Origin: Pseudomonas uvaldensis
Lineage (GTDB): Bacteria; Pseudomonadota; Gammaproteobacteria; Pseudomonadales; Pseudomonadaceae
Direction of reading: 5' to 3'
NCBI RefSeq assembly: GCF_021271205.1
Contig: NZ_JAIWKS010000004.1
Coordinates: 248,001 to 312,000, forward strand
Length of the DNA stretch: 64,000 nucleotides
In this document: positions 41,295 to 51,381 of the stretch, piece after piece
How positions within the stretch are numbered: the stretch's first letter is position 1
Layout: the number at the start of each line of letters is the position of its first letter
The notes under the pieces: generated by a model
The model's input: the letters and a program-made list of their open reading frames with translations, nothing else
What the model was told of the DNA's origin: nothing
Databases searched by the model: none
Made by a program: the position numbers and the translations under genes

Positions 41295-44200
41295 TCATGA
41301 GATGAATTCGACGGGCATAAACAGCAGGCTCAGGTCATCCCTCCTGACTATCGGTGCGTCGACCTTAAGCGGTGCCGTGCTGGTGAACGTCACGTCGGTT
41401 ATCCCCTCGGCGTTGGTGGTGCCCAGGACAGGGATGTCGTAAAGCGGTTCGAGCTCCCAGCTCACCGGCTCATGGGCAACCGGGTTGCCGTAGCGGTCGT
41501 GCAAGTGCGCCCGCAAAGTAACGTCGGTGCCGACTTTTTCCTTTGTGACAACGAAATCACCCTCCACGCTGGCAAACTCGAACGTGGAAGGATCGTTCCC
41601 CAGGGTGATCGTCACCGCCGGCTGTGGCTCCCGAGCGTCGAGCCGGTAGCTGATCAGGTCGCGTCCCATCGTGGTGCCGGCATGCACGGTGACGATGGCC
41701 TCACCCTGATCAGTGGTCGTGGACTTCGGCGGATCGATACGGCACGACCTGGATGTCCAGTAGATATTCACGTTCTTCTGCGCCACCCCTGCCAAGGTGA
41801 CCTTGAGGGTCAGTTGCACCGTTTGATTGCTGTTGGCGACCAGCTCGGTGCGATCTATCGTGGTTTGAACCTCGACCCGATCACCGGCGGCATGAAGGCC
41901 GTACAGGGGTGACGTCCGCTGGGGATCGGCCAACTGAGCGGTAACCTGATCGGCCAGGGCCTGGTAGGCACTGAAGGACGCATCCGGAGGCAACAGGCCC
42001 ATCTTCAGGATCGTCGACGCGTCCAATGTGCTCTGCTGCGAAAACCCACGCAGGCGCGTGAACAGGTCCAGGTGCTGCAAGCTGCGGATGTAACCTTGCC
42101 CGGGATTGACCCGGTCGGCGCAGGCACGCACTTCCTCGGCGCTCCAGTCGAAAAGCTCGGCCAGCAGCTCGGCGGCGTGGGCCTGCACCAGCCTCAGCCC
42201 GTCGCCGGACAAGTCATTGGGCAGTCCGTTGACCACCTGCAGGTAATCGAGCAACTGCGACTCGGGTTTCTGGCTGAGGGCCACGGCACGGTTGTAGACC
42301 GTCAGGTAGTACAACGCGCTTGGCGTGAAGGGCGCGTTGGCGGGCACCGGCTCGACACCGTCACCGATGGCAAGGTAAAGCGCCAGGAATTCCGCGCTCA
42401 GCTTGAGGGTTTTCACCACGTCGCTGCGGTAGCTGAAACCCACCAGCATGCCCAGGAAAGGATCGCCAGACTCGTCGTCCCGCCGATCATCCCTGGTCGA
42501 TTCGACCGTCGTCGGACCGCCCGCTACGTAGGAAAGCACCTCATGGACCGTACTGCCTGACCAGGTCAGCACTGGTAACGCCAAGGGGGAAGACAGCTCG
42601 CCGTACACGCCCAGGCTTTCCTGGACCACGCTACGCTGGCTGGCGCGGCTGCTCAGCAATACGCCGACGATCTGCTCGACGGTCTGTGGATCGTCCCGAT
42701 CGATCACTTGCCGCACAATGCGCTCGACCATTTCCCGCGCATAGTCCTCGTAAGGCAGATCGGCGGAGTCGTTGCGGTGGATTACCAGCCCGTGCAGATC
42801 GGCCAGCTCGTACAACTGCTGGGTCCATTGCCGGTCGTTGGACAATGGCGCGACACCGGCCATCCGCAGCGCGGCCTCGGTAAACAACGCGGGCGCAAGC
42901 TGCGAACGGATCTGATCGAAGAGCCGGATCTGTGCCTGGGAAGGCTCGGTGGGAGCGGACACGGACTGGGTGTGCTCAACGGTCCAGGCCACGTCCAGTT
43001 TATTGTCGGCGCACCAACGAACCCAACCTTCCAGGCGTTGAATCGCCGCCAGGACGTCCGCTGCCTGGCCGTCCGCGCTGATCACCGGCTGGCCAAGCAA
43101 CGCACCGAACCCTGACTCTCCACTCAACCGCTTGAGAATTTCCACCGCCACATTCGGCGCGATCCCCAATAGCTGCGGCAACCTGGCCATGCGGTAGAAA
43201 CTGGACAATACCGACAGGCTGCGTTTGAGTTCGGTCAGCTCCTGGGCGTTGGCGATCAGCGGGGCCAGGTTGAAATAGGTGGCCAGGTCGATGTTCAGGC
43301 CGCCGCAAATCTGTGCCACCGTCAACGCATCGGCTTCGGTTTCCGGCACCAGTGCGAACGCACCGTCGTCCATCAGCAACGCAGGGGTCGAGAGTGTGTC
43401 GCGGTTGAACACCCGGTCGAATTGCGAAAGCTCGCTGCCACGACCGAACACCGAAATATCGCCCACGAAGACCGCGAACGCCTCTGCCGTGCACTGATAA
43501 TTCTCCTGGAGCATCCGGAACAGCCCCAATGCCCGGACGGTACTGTCCGTCATCCAATAATCCGGCGGTTGCGTTTGCGACGAACCACTGCCCAACGCAG
43601 CGGCATTCAATTCGGCACCGATGATCGCGCTCAGCAGCGCATCGGTTTCGTGGCTGGGCAGCCGCAGTGCTTTGTCCAAGCGGATCTTGCGGTTGAGACG
43701 ATCGATCCTGTCGGTTGTGTAGATACCTTCTTCGGAAATAAGCTTGATGATCCTGTTGGTCGTTTCGTCGCCGCCATACCTGATGAACATCGACGGCTCT
43801 GCCAGCCCATTGTTGACGAACACCGAACCCGAATGCCCGGGCGTGAACCGGGCATCGAGCATCAGCGCATGCTCGGACAGGGTGGGGGCAAACGATTCGA
43901 CGGAGAGCAACGCTTCCAGTCCGGATTGAGTCAGCTGGGTCCGCTGGTTGAAAAAGAACGTCTGGTTCAGGTTTTGCGATTCAATATCCGTGCGCGCCGC
44001 GAAATTTTCCTTGAAATAGCTTTCCTGATCGCCCCCCGGGAAAGGCGATGCCTCCAGCATGAGCTGTCGCAAGGCCGGACTCAGCCGGGCCGCCTGGGTG
44101 AGTGCGTGGCCGCTGGTGTCTCCCCAGGGCAGCGAGCGCAGGAAATAGGGAAATGCCGGATCGCACCAGCGCACCACCGTGCCCAGAGAGATCTCCAGGT

Positions 44201-44882
44201 CCCGGGTCAACTCATCCAGCGTGGTCCAGGGATGATGGTAAGGCAGCCCGTTGGGATAACGTCGCCGGCTCAGTTTCTCGTCCAGGTTGCCGCCCCCGCC
44301 GAGGGAGTCCGCGATGGATTTCTCCAACACGGCGCTGACCACCTCGACCGACGACACCACGCGGTGGGTCGTCACCGGATCGATGCGCAGCAGGTCCAGG
44401 TCCTTGCGCCGCAAGGTCAGCGCATAGGCGTCGTTGGCTTCCGACGGCACGAGGCGCCGTTGCGACCAGTGCTTGAGCCACACCGCGTAGGCCACCGGTG
44501 AATGGATGGCTTCGATTGCGTCCGATGGGCATTTATTGCCGAAATTGGGTTTGAACAGCCCTTCATAAGTGGGTCCGTCAACCAACGCCAGCAAGCCTTG
44601 GCGCAGGTGTGAGGGCAGCGGCTCGTGGCGGGTCAGTTGGTCCTCGATGAAGCTCCTGAGCACCCTCGTCGCCAGCCCGTTGAGACGCAAGGCGAGCGCC
44701 TCGGCGTCTTCGCGTTCCAACTCGTACTCGCTCATCAGCCCGGCCACGCCTTTGCGTGCCAACGCACAGACCGAACCACCCGCTGCAAAATACTGCTCAA
44801 GGTCGGACAGTGGTTCGGACTGTCGCCCAGCCAGCAGTTGTTCGCAGAAACGACTGGCGATTCGAGCCGGAGAATCTTTCAT
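41295..44882 (-). CDS. Tc toxin A subunit, N-terminal half (TcaA-like, VRP1 domain)
   Basis: A 1195-aa protein. The first ~980 residues resemble the Salmonella virulence plasmid A protein/VRP1 region of TcA subunits (LVDGPTYEGLFKPNFGNKCP, SPVAYAVWLKHW, FFFNQRTQLTQSGLEALLSV). About 200 C-terminal residues form two Ig-like modules, ~1000-1095 (TELVANSNQTVQLTLKVTLA) and ~1100-1190 (DVTLRAHLHDRYGNPVAHEP). Together with the TcaB-like gene it totals 2568 aa, the size of an unsplit TcdA-type A subunit. The ATG at 44882 is preferred over an adjoining GTG; GGAGC lies eight bases upstream. It follows the 925-aa Ig-like gene by 14 bases, so they share a transcript. Confidence 0.89.
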   Translation of the reverse strand: MKDSPARIASRFCEQLLAGRQSEPLSDLEQYFAAGGSVCALARKGVAGLMSEYELEREDAEALALRLNGLATRVLRSFIEDQLTRHEPLPSHLRQGLLALVDGPTYEGLFKPNFGNKCPSDAIEAIHSPVAYAVWLKHWSQRRLVPSEANDAYALTLRRKDLDLLRIDPVTTHRVVSSVEVVSAVLEKSIADSLGGGGNLDEKLSRRRYPNGLPYHHPWTTLDELTRDLEISLGTVVRWCDPAFPYFLRSLPWGDTSGHALTQAARLSPALRQLMLEASPFPGGDQESYFKENFAARTDIESQNLNQTFFFNQRTQLTQSGLEALLSVESFAPTLSEHALMLDARFTPGHSGSVFVNNGLAEPSMFIRYGGDETTNRIIKLISEEGIYTTDRIDRLNRKIRLDKALRLPSHETDALLSAIIGAELNAAALGSGSSQTQPPDYWMTDSTVRALGLFRMLQENYQCTAEAFAVFVGDISVFGRGSELSQFDRVFNRDTLSTPALLMDDGAFALVPETEADALTVAQICGGLNIDLATYFNLAPLIANAQELTELKRSLSVLSSFYRMARLPQLLGIAPNVAVEILKRLSGESGFGALLGQPVISADGQAADVLAAIQRLEGWVRWCADNKLDVAWTVEHTQSVSAPTEPSQAQIRLFDQIRSQLAPALFTEAALRMAGVAPLSNDRQWTQQLYELADLHGLVIHRNDSADLPYEDYAREMVERIVRQVIDRDDPQTVEQIVGVLLSSRASQRSVVQESLGVYGELSSPLALPVLTWSGSTVHEVLSYVAGGPTTVESTRDDRRDDESGDPFLGMLVGFSYRSDVVKTLKLSAEFLALYLAIGDGVEPVPANAPFTPSALYYLTVYNRAVALSQKPESQLLDYLQVVNGLPNDLSGDGLRLVQAHAAELLAELFDWSAEEVRACADRVNPGQGYIRSLQHLDLFTRLRGFSQQSTLDASTILKMGLLPPDASFSAYQALADQVTAQLADPQRTSPLYGLHAAGDRVEVQTTIDRTELVANSNQTVQLTLKVTLAGVAQKNVNIYWTSRSCRIDPPKSTTTDQGEAIVTVHAGTTMGRDLISYRLDAREPQPAVTITLGNDPSTFEFASVEGDFVVTKEKVGTDVTLRAHLHDRYGNPVAHEPVSWELEPLYDIPVLGTTNAEGITDVTFTSTAPLKVDAPIVRRDDLSLLFMPVEFIS

Positions 44883-44896
44883 CACAGTGCTCCGCT

Positions 44897-47674
44897 TTAA
44901 AGATTGGAAACGGCACGAGCCGTGGGGCTTTCCTCTACCTGGGCCACTTCAAAACGCGGGCTGTCGCCCCAGCCCGTCCCACTCTGCCGCGCCCTCGCCC
45001 AGTGCGAACCGGGGGCCAACGGCTCTTCGGGCGAGCCCGTCCAGGCGCCGCCGCTCACCGGACGGTCCCGTGCGATCAACTGCCGGGCATCGAACCAGTG
45101 GGACACGTCCACGCCTTTACCAGCCTCGCCGGTGCCTTCGAAACGCACCTGGCCTGCAAACCAGCGACCGGCCTCGGGGGTCGTGAACGTCGGTGCCGGA
45201 GACAGCAACAACACCTCGTGAGCAGCGCTCCAGCCGGAGCGATAGCCTTCGCATTCCTGTTGCACCATCAATGAATGGCTACCGGCCGGGCGGGTGATGT
45301 CCAGGGGGATCGACCAGGTGCGATTCGCTTGTACCTGCGCCCGGCCCAACAGCGTGTCGGGCGCGTCGCTCCAGGCCACCTCCACCCAATCGCCGACATA
45401 ACCATGGCCGGAGATCGTGGCCGTCGCGCCAAGGTGTTGTTGCAGCGCCGGCGACTCGATGAGCGGAATGGCCGGCACGGCGGTGAATTCGTGATCGGGA
45501 CCGAAATCGGAGTACTTGCCCTGGAAGACCTGTCTGGCCCGCACCGTGTAGTCGCCCACCGGCAAGTGGGTTTCATAGGACCAGTAGCCATCGACGCCCC
45601 TGGCCCGCACCGTGGCCAGCGGCTCGTCCGCGCCGTCGAGCCACAACTCGACCGTCGCCGTGTCCACCCCGGACGCTTTGCGGGCATAGCCGTCGATGAT
45701 CGAGACGCGGGCCATGGCATCGCCCGGCTGGGGATACTCGATGGTGGGCGGGAACAGGATGACCTTGAAGCTGACCGGTTCGCTTTTCTCGGAAGGAAAC
45801 TGGCCATACTGCTGGACGGCGTAAATCTTATGATCGCCGAACGAGAGATCCTCCAGAATCGGCACCGACCATTCGTTTTCCGTGACCGGGGCTTCGTCGA
45901 GCAGCTTTTCCGTCACGAATTCATGCACCCGCATCGTCGCCCCAGGAATGCCACCGGTGCCCCGGATGATGGGGTTGTGATCCACGTCTTCATTGATGGG
46001 TGAAGTGATGACCGGTTTCAACACGACGATATCGAACGGCTGGGGCACCTCGTCGGAAGTCTGGCCGCCGAAGGACTGTTTCACCCTGGCGGTATACGTG
46101 CCCGGCATGAACGGTTCTGCTCGGGTGAACGTCCAGGTGGTGCCGCTCATCACCGCGTCATAAGGCGAATCCGGGTCGCCGTCGAACCACAGCTGCACCT
46201 GTCCACCGTCCAGACAGGTGCCGGAAAAGTGCGGCGTCAAGCCGTCGTGACGGAATTCCACCGTGGGCACCGGGGCGCGGATGACGAAGGATCGGGGTTG
46301 GGTGGGTTCGGACGGGATGTCGTCGAACAGTTGTCGAGCCTCGACGGAATAACTTCCTGGGTTCCAGGCGTCGGTCGCGACGGTTGACCAGGTGTTGTTG
46401 CTGACAGTGGCAAGGGGCGCGGCAGGCGTCGACTCCCCGACCCGCCGCACCTCGATCCGCGCGGCCGGCTGGCCCGTCCAACTGTGGCCGGTGCCGGAGA
46501 ATGCCGGTTTACGGTCGGGGCCGACGTCCACCGTAAGGGTGGGAATCGGGACAGGGATGGTGACGGTGAAATTGTCGCTGCGATCAGAGTAAATCCAGCC
46601 GCCACCATCGGTTACGCCTTGCTGGGCATTCATCTGAAGCGCGGGTCCAGGCGGTTGATCGGGCCAGTCGACGGACCATGAGCGGTCAACCACATTGGTG
46701 AAAATCTGAAGGGCGCCATTGGCGATAAAAATCTCCACCCGGGTACCGTTTTCATAACCGGTCCCCGAAAACCTCACTACGCCGGGGCTGGGGTAGGTCA
46801 CTTGGATACTGGTCAGTTTCGGGGGTTTGATCTTGAAGGCTCGGGCGATGCTGCGTTGCGAAGTGACGCCTTGGTAAGTCTGCTCGGCTATCAGCGACGT
46901 AGGGCCTGCTGTCGGCATATGAATGGTGGCACTCCAGGCACCGTCCGCCATTATATTTCCTGTGCCGACGCTGATGTCGCTCCAATCGATCTTCACATCG
47001 ATGGTGGCACCCGCCATGCCGTTGGTTCCGGTTAAATTGAAATGCATCTCCTGGATAGCTGAGACGGGGTTTATAACCAACTGGCCTACGACGGTAAACG
47101 ATACTTCAGGCGTAACGCTATTTCCAGTTAGGTCCCCTACTTTATATATAGCTTTCACCAAGTGAACGCCGTTGGACAGCACCTCAGTTGGTCTGATTTC
47201 CCATGTCCTCTCTGGCATTACGTCTTCTAGGTAAGCCAGCAAAAGCCTACCCTCATATACCCAAATTTTGGTGTCTGGAAACCGTTCCCCCCCGAAAACA
47301 ACTTCATTGGCGCGCACTATGGTATTCGAAACAGGCTTTATCAGTGTTGTAAGAAACCTATGGACCCTTCTGTAGCTATCTGGGTTACGGTTGTCAGGCT
47401 GATTGGCATATATCTCCATGCTTTCTACCCCACTTGGCATGGTGACACTCACCTTCCAAGTTCCATCTTCATTAACGGGGCCGGAACCTAAATAGGTGGT
47501 TTGGTGAGCTCGCCAGACAGTCACGGGATAGGATCTCGGTATAGCATTGACTCCCGACACGTTGAACGTCGCAGGTACATACCCGTGCTCGGGCAATGTA
47601 ATTTCAATCAAATTGCTAGTAATATCCTTTGATGCTTCACCTGATTCATCTTTTTCGTCATCATCAAACTCCAT
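44897..47674 (-). CDS. Ig-like repeat protein A of the Tc island (925 aa)
   Basis: A 925-aa protein without signal peptide or membrane segment, starting MEFDDDEKDESGEASKD. It is a chain of ~90-residue Ig-like beta-sandwich modules with recurrent G-T/S-G (FSGTGHSWTGQPA, GTGGIPGATMRVHE, GHGYVGDWVEVAW), W-S-V/I-P and S-x-H/Y-S/T endings. Residues ~250-915 are nearly identical to residues ~395-1050 of the protein encoded at 47963-51151, while the first ~250 are related but clearly diverged. GGAG lies seven bases before the ATG, and a 16-bp dyad sits about 200 bases upstream. It heads the operon that continues into TcaA-like, TcaB-like and the 1351-aa protein. Function unknown; adhesin or receptor-binding role is inference. 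Confidence 0.82.
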   Translation of the reverse strand: MEFDDDEKDESGEASKDITSNLIEITLPEHGYVPATFNVSGVNAIPRSYPVTVWRAHQTTYLGSGPVNEDGTWKVSVTMPSGVESMEIYANQPDNRNPDSYRRVHRFLTTLIKPVSNTIVRANEVVFGGERFPDTKIWVYEGRLLLAYLEDVMPERTWEIRPTEVLSNGVHLVKAIYKVGDLTGNSVTPEVSFTVVGQLVINPVSAIQEMHFNLTGTNGMAGATIDVKIDWSDISVGTGNIMADGAWSATIHMPTAGPTSLIAEQTYQGVTSQRSIARAFKIKPPKLTSIQVTYPSPGVVRFSGTGYENGTRVEIFIANGALQIFTNVVDRSWSVDWPDQPPGPALQMNAQQGVTDGGGWIYSDRSDNFTVTIPVPIPTLTVDVGPDRKPAFSGTGHSWTGQPAARIEVRRVGESTPAAPLATVSNNTWSTVATDAWNPGSYSVEARQLFDDIPSEPTQPRSFVIRAPVPTVEFRHDGLTPHFSGTCLDGGQVQLWFDGDPDSPYDAVMSGTTWTFTRAEPFMPGTYTARVKQSFGGQTSDEVPQPFDIVVLKPVITSPINEDVDHNPIIRGTGGIPGATMRVHEFVTEKLLDEAPVTENEWSVPILEDLSFGDHKIYAVQQYGQFPSEKSEPVSFKVILFPPTIEYPQPGDAMARVSIIDGYARKASGVDTATVELWLDGADEPLATVRARGVDGYWSYETHLPVGDYTVRARQVFQGKYSDFGPDHEFTAVPAIPLIESPALQQHLGATATISGHGYVGDWVEVAWSDAPDTLLGRAQVQANRTWSIPLDITRPAGSHSLMVQQECEGYRSGWSAAHEVLLLSPAPTFTTPEAGRWFAGQVRFEGTGEAGKGVDVSHWFDARQLIARDRPVSGGAWTGSPEEPLAPGSHWARARQSGTGWGDSPRFEVAQVEESPTARAVSNL
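44934..46915. repeat. 2-kb direct repeat, copy 1
   Basis: Nearly identical to 47988-49969 at a constant offset of 3054 bases. For example 45061-45320 and 48115-48374 differ by eye at only two positions. Divergence rises at both edges. It encodes the C-terminal Ig-like modules of two paralogous genes. Confidence 0.93.
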
Positions 47675-47962
47675 GACTCATCTCCCCAGTGGTTGGCTTG
47701 CCTTATGCAAATCGCTACGCCAACAACTGACATTTTTATCCGTGCCAATATCAGCACGTTAAGCTTCTAAGAAACTCAATAATCAATCATGCATAAAAAA
47801 TTATTGCGGACGGGGCGGTGCACCTTCAGAAAGCCGCTTGGGTCCAGTGAATAACAAAACGGTCTGCTTGCCACCTGTTAGTTCTGACAGTGACGACGAA
47901 TGGCAATATTCACATTAACCCACAGTCTATAAACAACCGACGTAATTATAGGTAGCACTTTT
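47675..47962. other. Spacer between the two Ig-like genes
   Basis: 288 AT-richer bases on the promoter side of the 925-aa gene. It holds the dyad at 47875-47890 and no gene. Confidence 0.5.
47875..47890. promoter_or_regulatory. Shared 16-bp dyad, copy a (Tc operon promoter)
   Basis: CTGTTAGTTCTGACAG, 200 bases before the 925-aa Ig-like gene that heads the TcaA/TcaB operon. It is preceded by CAC and followed by TGACGACGAATGGCAAT, similar to copies b and c. Confidence 0.7.
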
Positions 47963-50900
47963 CTAAGTAGTATCGTCCGGACTTTCATCAACTTGGACCA
48001 CTTCGAAACGCGGGCTATCACCCCAGTCCGTCCCACTCTGCCGAGCCCTCACCCAATGCGAACCTGGCGCCAATGGCCCTTCGGGCGAGCCGGTCCAGGC
48101 GCCGCCGGACACCGGACGGTCCCGTGCGATCAACTGCCGGGCATCGAACCAGTGGGACACGTCCACGCCTTTGCCAGCCTCGCCGGTGCCTTCGAAACGC
48201 ACCTGGCCTGCAAACCAGCGACCGGCCTCGGGGGTCGTGAACGTCGGTGCCGGAGACAGCAACAACACCTCGTGAGCAGCGCTCCAGCCGGAGCGATAGC
48301 CTTCGCATTCCTGTTGCACCATCAATGAATGGCTACCGGCCGGGCGGGTGATGTCCAGGGGGATCGACCAGGTGCGGTTCGCTTGTACCTGCGCCCGGCC
48401 CAACAGCGTGTCGGGCGCGTCGCTCCAGGCCACCTCCACCCAATCGCCGACATAACCATGGCCGGAGATCGTGGCCGTCGCGCCAAGGTGTTGTTGCAGC
48501 GCCGGCGACTCGATGAGCGGAATGGCCGGCACGGCGGTGAATTCGTGGTCGGGACCGAAATCGGAGTACTTACCCTGGAAGACCTGTCTGGCCCGCACCG
48601 TGTAGTCGCCCACCGGCAAGTGGGTTTCATAGGACCAGTAGCCATCGACGCCCCTGGCCCGCACCGTGGCCAGCGGCTCGTCCGCGCCGTCGAGCCACAA
48701 CTCGACCGTCGCCGTGTCCACCCCGGACGCTTTGCGGGCATAGCCGTCGATGATCGAGACGCGGGCCATGACATCGCCCGGCTGGGGATACTCGATGGTG
48801 GGCGGGAACAGGATGACCTTGAAGCTGACCGGTTCGCTTTTCTCGGAAGGAAACTGGCCATACTGCTGGATGGCGTAAACCTTGTGATCGCCAAATAAAA
48901 GGTCTTCCCGAATGGGCACCGACCATTCGTTTTCCGTGACCGGGGCTTCGTCGAGCAGCTTTTCCGTCACGAATTCATGCACCCGCATCGTCGCCCCAGG
49001 AATGCCACCGGTGCCCCGGATGATGGGGTTGTGATCCACATCTTCATTGATGGGTGAAGTGATGACCGGTTTCAACACGACGATATCGAACGGCTGGGGC
49101 ACCTCGTCGGAAGTCTGGCCGCCGAAGGACTGTTTCACCCTGGCGGTATACGCGCCCGGCATGAACGGTTCTGCTCGGGTGAACGTCCAAGTGGTGCCGC
49201 TCATCACCGCGTCATAAGGCGAATCCGGGTCGCCGTCGAACCACAGCTGCACCTGTCCACCGTCCAGACAGGTGCCGGAAAAGTGCGGCGTCAAGCCGTC
49301 GTGACGGAATTCCACCGTGGGCACCGGGGCGCGGATGACGAAGGATCGGGGTTGGGTGGGTTCGGACGGGATGTCGTCGAACAGTTGTCGAGCCTCGACG
49401 GAATAACTTCCTGGGTTCCAGGCGTCGGTCGCGACGGTTGACCAGGTGTTGTTGCCGACAGTGGCAAGGGGCGCGGCAGGCGTCGACTCCCCGACCCGCC
49501 GCACCTCGATCCGCGCGGCCGGCTGGCCCGTCCAACTGTGGCCGGTGCCGGAGAATGCCGGTTTACGGTCGGGGCCGACGTCCACCGTAAGGGTGGGAAT
49601 CGGGACAGGGATGGTGACGGTGAAATTGTCGCTGCGATCAGAGTAAATCCAGCCGCCACCATCGGTTACGCCTTGCTGGGCATTCATCTGAAGCGCGGGT
49701 CCAGGCGGTTGATCGGGCCAGTCGACGGACCATGAGCGGTCAACCACATTGGTGAAAATCTGAAGGGCGCCATTGGCGATAAAAATCTCCACCCGGGTAC
49801 CGTTTTCGTACCCCGTCCCTGAAAACCTCACTACGCCGGGGCTGGGGTAGGTCACTTGAATATTGGTCAGTTTCGGAGGTTTGATCTTGAAGGCTCGGGC
49901 GATGCTGCGTTGCGAGGTGACGCCTCGATAGGTCTGCTCGGCCACCAATGAAGTGGGGCCTGCCGTTGGCATACGAATCGCAGCGCTCCAGGCTCCCCCT
50001 GCCCCAACCGTCCCTCCACCCACGCGGGTCTCATTCCAGTCAAGTCGGACATCGACGGTAGCCCCCTCCATCCCACCGGTTCCCTGTAGCGTGAAGCTCA
50101 TGTCTTGGGAGGACGAGGCTGAAGGCGAGGTAATAGTCAGTTTGTCCAGAACGATAAAAGAGCGGTGCTCCTGGGCATACTTAACGGGGCCGCTCCCCAC
50201 TCGATAGGCAACCTGGGCGGTGTGACGTCCACTGGTCAATGGCTTACCCTGGGCCTCCCAGGTTTTATCCGTTCTTACCGTGACAGTTTCGGACAGTTCG
50301 CGCCCCACGAGAGGAACGACCGTCCATACCTGCACGCCAGGAGCGCCGTCTCCTTTGAATACCAGCTGGTCGGCGCGCACGACGGACTCCGCCGTGGGTA
50401 TCCTGAGCGTCATCGGAACCACCTTGACGGTGACCTGGTTCGAATCGGCCCCCGTCGCGCCTCTCCACTGGATGGCGAAGAACGTCAACGTGCTCGATCC
50501 GCTCGGCATGTCGAACGCTGTTTTCCAGTTGCCATTACTCTCGATCGTGGCAAGCCCCAGAGAGGAGTAGTTCCTGACGTCATAAACTATAAGGGTGCCA
50601 AGGCCGGACATCCCGCCCGTCCCCGTGACAGTAAGAGAAGTATCTGGAATATCATTCGACTGATTTGTAATGTAGGGAGCATGTGGCCGATACAAGACAG
50701 TGACGTTGCCTGTCATATTGAGATCGCCGTCATTTTTCCTGTCGTAAACAAAATTGAAATGTATGAAAGCGCCTTTAATATCACCCTCTACGGAACGGGT
50801 GTGAATAAAAGAATGCCATTGACCATCTTGAATGGCACCATCATTCAAAAGTTGATCCCATCCCGTATCGCTTTTGGAAACAAGTTTCAGCTTGATGTTC

Positions 50901-51151
50901 CCCTTATTACGACCATTACTTTGCGCTCGGTATCGCAATGTCTTCACACTGAGGGACCTTCCGTCGGTTGACCAGGTATATTCCACTTCAAGGTCTGCCC
51001 ACTCGCTATGACCTGACTCAGTCGCTCTTATTGTGAGGTTTGCACGGTTCTCACTGACTTCACCGCTATCGCCAACGGCAGTGATACCTTCGTCCTTCGT
51101 GCCTGACGAGCCCGCAAATAGGCTGTCTTCGGCGTCACCCTCACTGCCCAT
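47963..51151 (-). CDS. Ig-like repeat protein B of the Tc island (1062 aa)
   Basis: A 1062-aa protein without signal peptide. Residues ~35-165 form a distinct domain (NGRNKGNIKLKLVSKSDTGW, DGQWHSF, IHFNFVYD, LNMTG) that is homologous to the stand-alone protein encoded at 52159-52572. Residues ~165-395 are Ig-like modules diverged from the 925-aa paralogue. Residues ~395-1050 are almost identical to it. GAGG lies seven bases before the ATG, and a 16-bp dyad is about 90 bases upstream. Codon use is AT-richer in the unique N-terminal part (about 50580-50950) than in the repeated C-terminal part. Function unknown; the multi-Ig architecture suggests binding to host surfaces. Confidence 0.82.
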   Translation of the reverse strand: MGSEGDAEDSLFAGSSGTKDEGITAVGDSGEVSENRANLTIRATESGHSEWADLEVEYTWSTDGRSLSVKTLRYRAQSNGRNKGNIKLKLVSKSDTGWDQLLNDGAIQDGQWHSFIHTRSVEGDIKGAFIHFNFVYDRKNDGDLNMTGNVTVLYRPHAPYITNQSNDIPDTSLTVTGTGGMSGLGTLIVYDVRNYSSLGLATIESNGNWKTAFDMPSGSSTLTFFAIQWRGATGADSNQVTVKVVPMTLRIPTAESVVRADQLVFKGDGAPGVQVWTVVPLVGRELSETVTVRTDKTWEAQGKPLTSGRHTAQVAYRVGSGPVKYAQEHRSFIVLDKLTITSPSASSSQDMSFTLQGTGGMEGATVDVRLDWNETRVGGGTVGAGGAWSAAIRMPTAGPTSLVAEQTYRGVTSQRSIARAFKIKPPKLTNIQVTYPSPGVVRFSGTGYENGTRVEIFIANGALQIFTNVVDRSWSVDWPDQPPGPALQMNAQQGVTDGGGWIYSDRSDNFTVTIPVPIPTLTVDVGPDRKPAFSGTGHSWTGQPAARIEVRRVGESTPAAPLATVGNNTWSTVATDAWNPGSYSVEARQLFDDIPSEPTQPRSFVIRAPVPTVEFRHDGLTPHFSGTCLDGGQVQLWFDGDPDSPYDAVMSGTTWTFTRAEPFMPGAYTARVKQSFGGQTSDEVPQPFDIVVLKPVITSPINEDVDHNPIIRGTGGIPGATMRVHEFVTEKLLDEAPVTENEWSVPIREDLLFGDHKVYAIQQYGQFPSEKSEPVSFKVILFPPTIEYPQPGDVMARVSIIDGYARKASGVDTATVELWLDGADEPLATVRARGVDGYWSYETHLPVGDYTVRARQVFQGKYSDFGPDHEFTAVPAIPLIESPALQQHLGATATISGHGYVGDWVEVAWSDAPDTLLGRAQVQANRTWSIPLDITRPAGSHSLMVQQECEGYRSGWSAAHEVLLLSPAPTFTTPEAGRWFAGQVRFEGTGEAGKGVDVSHWFDARQLIARDRPVSGGAWTGSPEGPLAPGSHWVRARQSGTDWGDSPRFEVVQVDESPDDTT
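47988..49969. repeat. 2-kb direct repeat, copy 2
   Basis: Partner of 44934-46915 at +3054. The near-identity reaches 49844 or so and then breaks down gradually through 49970. Confidence 0.93.
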
Positions 51152-51241
51152 GACTTTTCCTCATCTGGAAAGACGTTTCGGCTGGCAACATCGCCAGGAG
51201 TATTCATGAGAAGTAAATGATGACACGGCGCTCTCTGGCAC

Positions 51242-51257
51242 CTGTTAGTTATGACAG
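51242..51257. promoter_or_regulatory. Shared 16-bp dyad, copy b
   Basis: CTGTTAGTTATGACAG, 90 bases before the 1062-aa Ig-like gene. Flanked by GGCAC upstream and TGCCGACAAGCGGCAAT downstream. Confidence 0.7.
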
Positions 51258-51381
51258 TGCCGACAAGCGGCAATGCCGAGACGAACAATGACGGCCTAGA
51301 CGACAAGAACGACAGGCTTGTCTCATCCATTCCATTTCGATGCCTGAAGCATTGCTCACGATCGAAACTGATCTAAGAACC

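Noticed and set aside
44934..49969. The 2-kb direct repeats as a transposon or insertion sequence
   Set aside because: No transposase, no terminal inverted repeats and the repeats lie inside reading frames with preserved phase; gene conversion or domain duplication is simpler.
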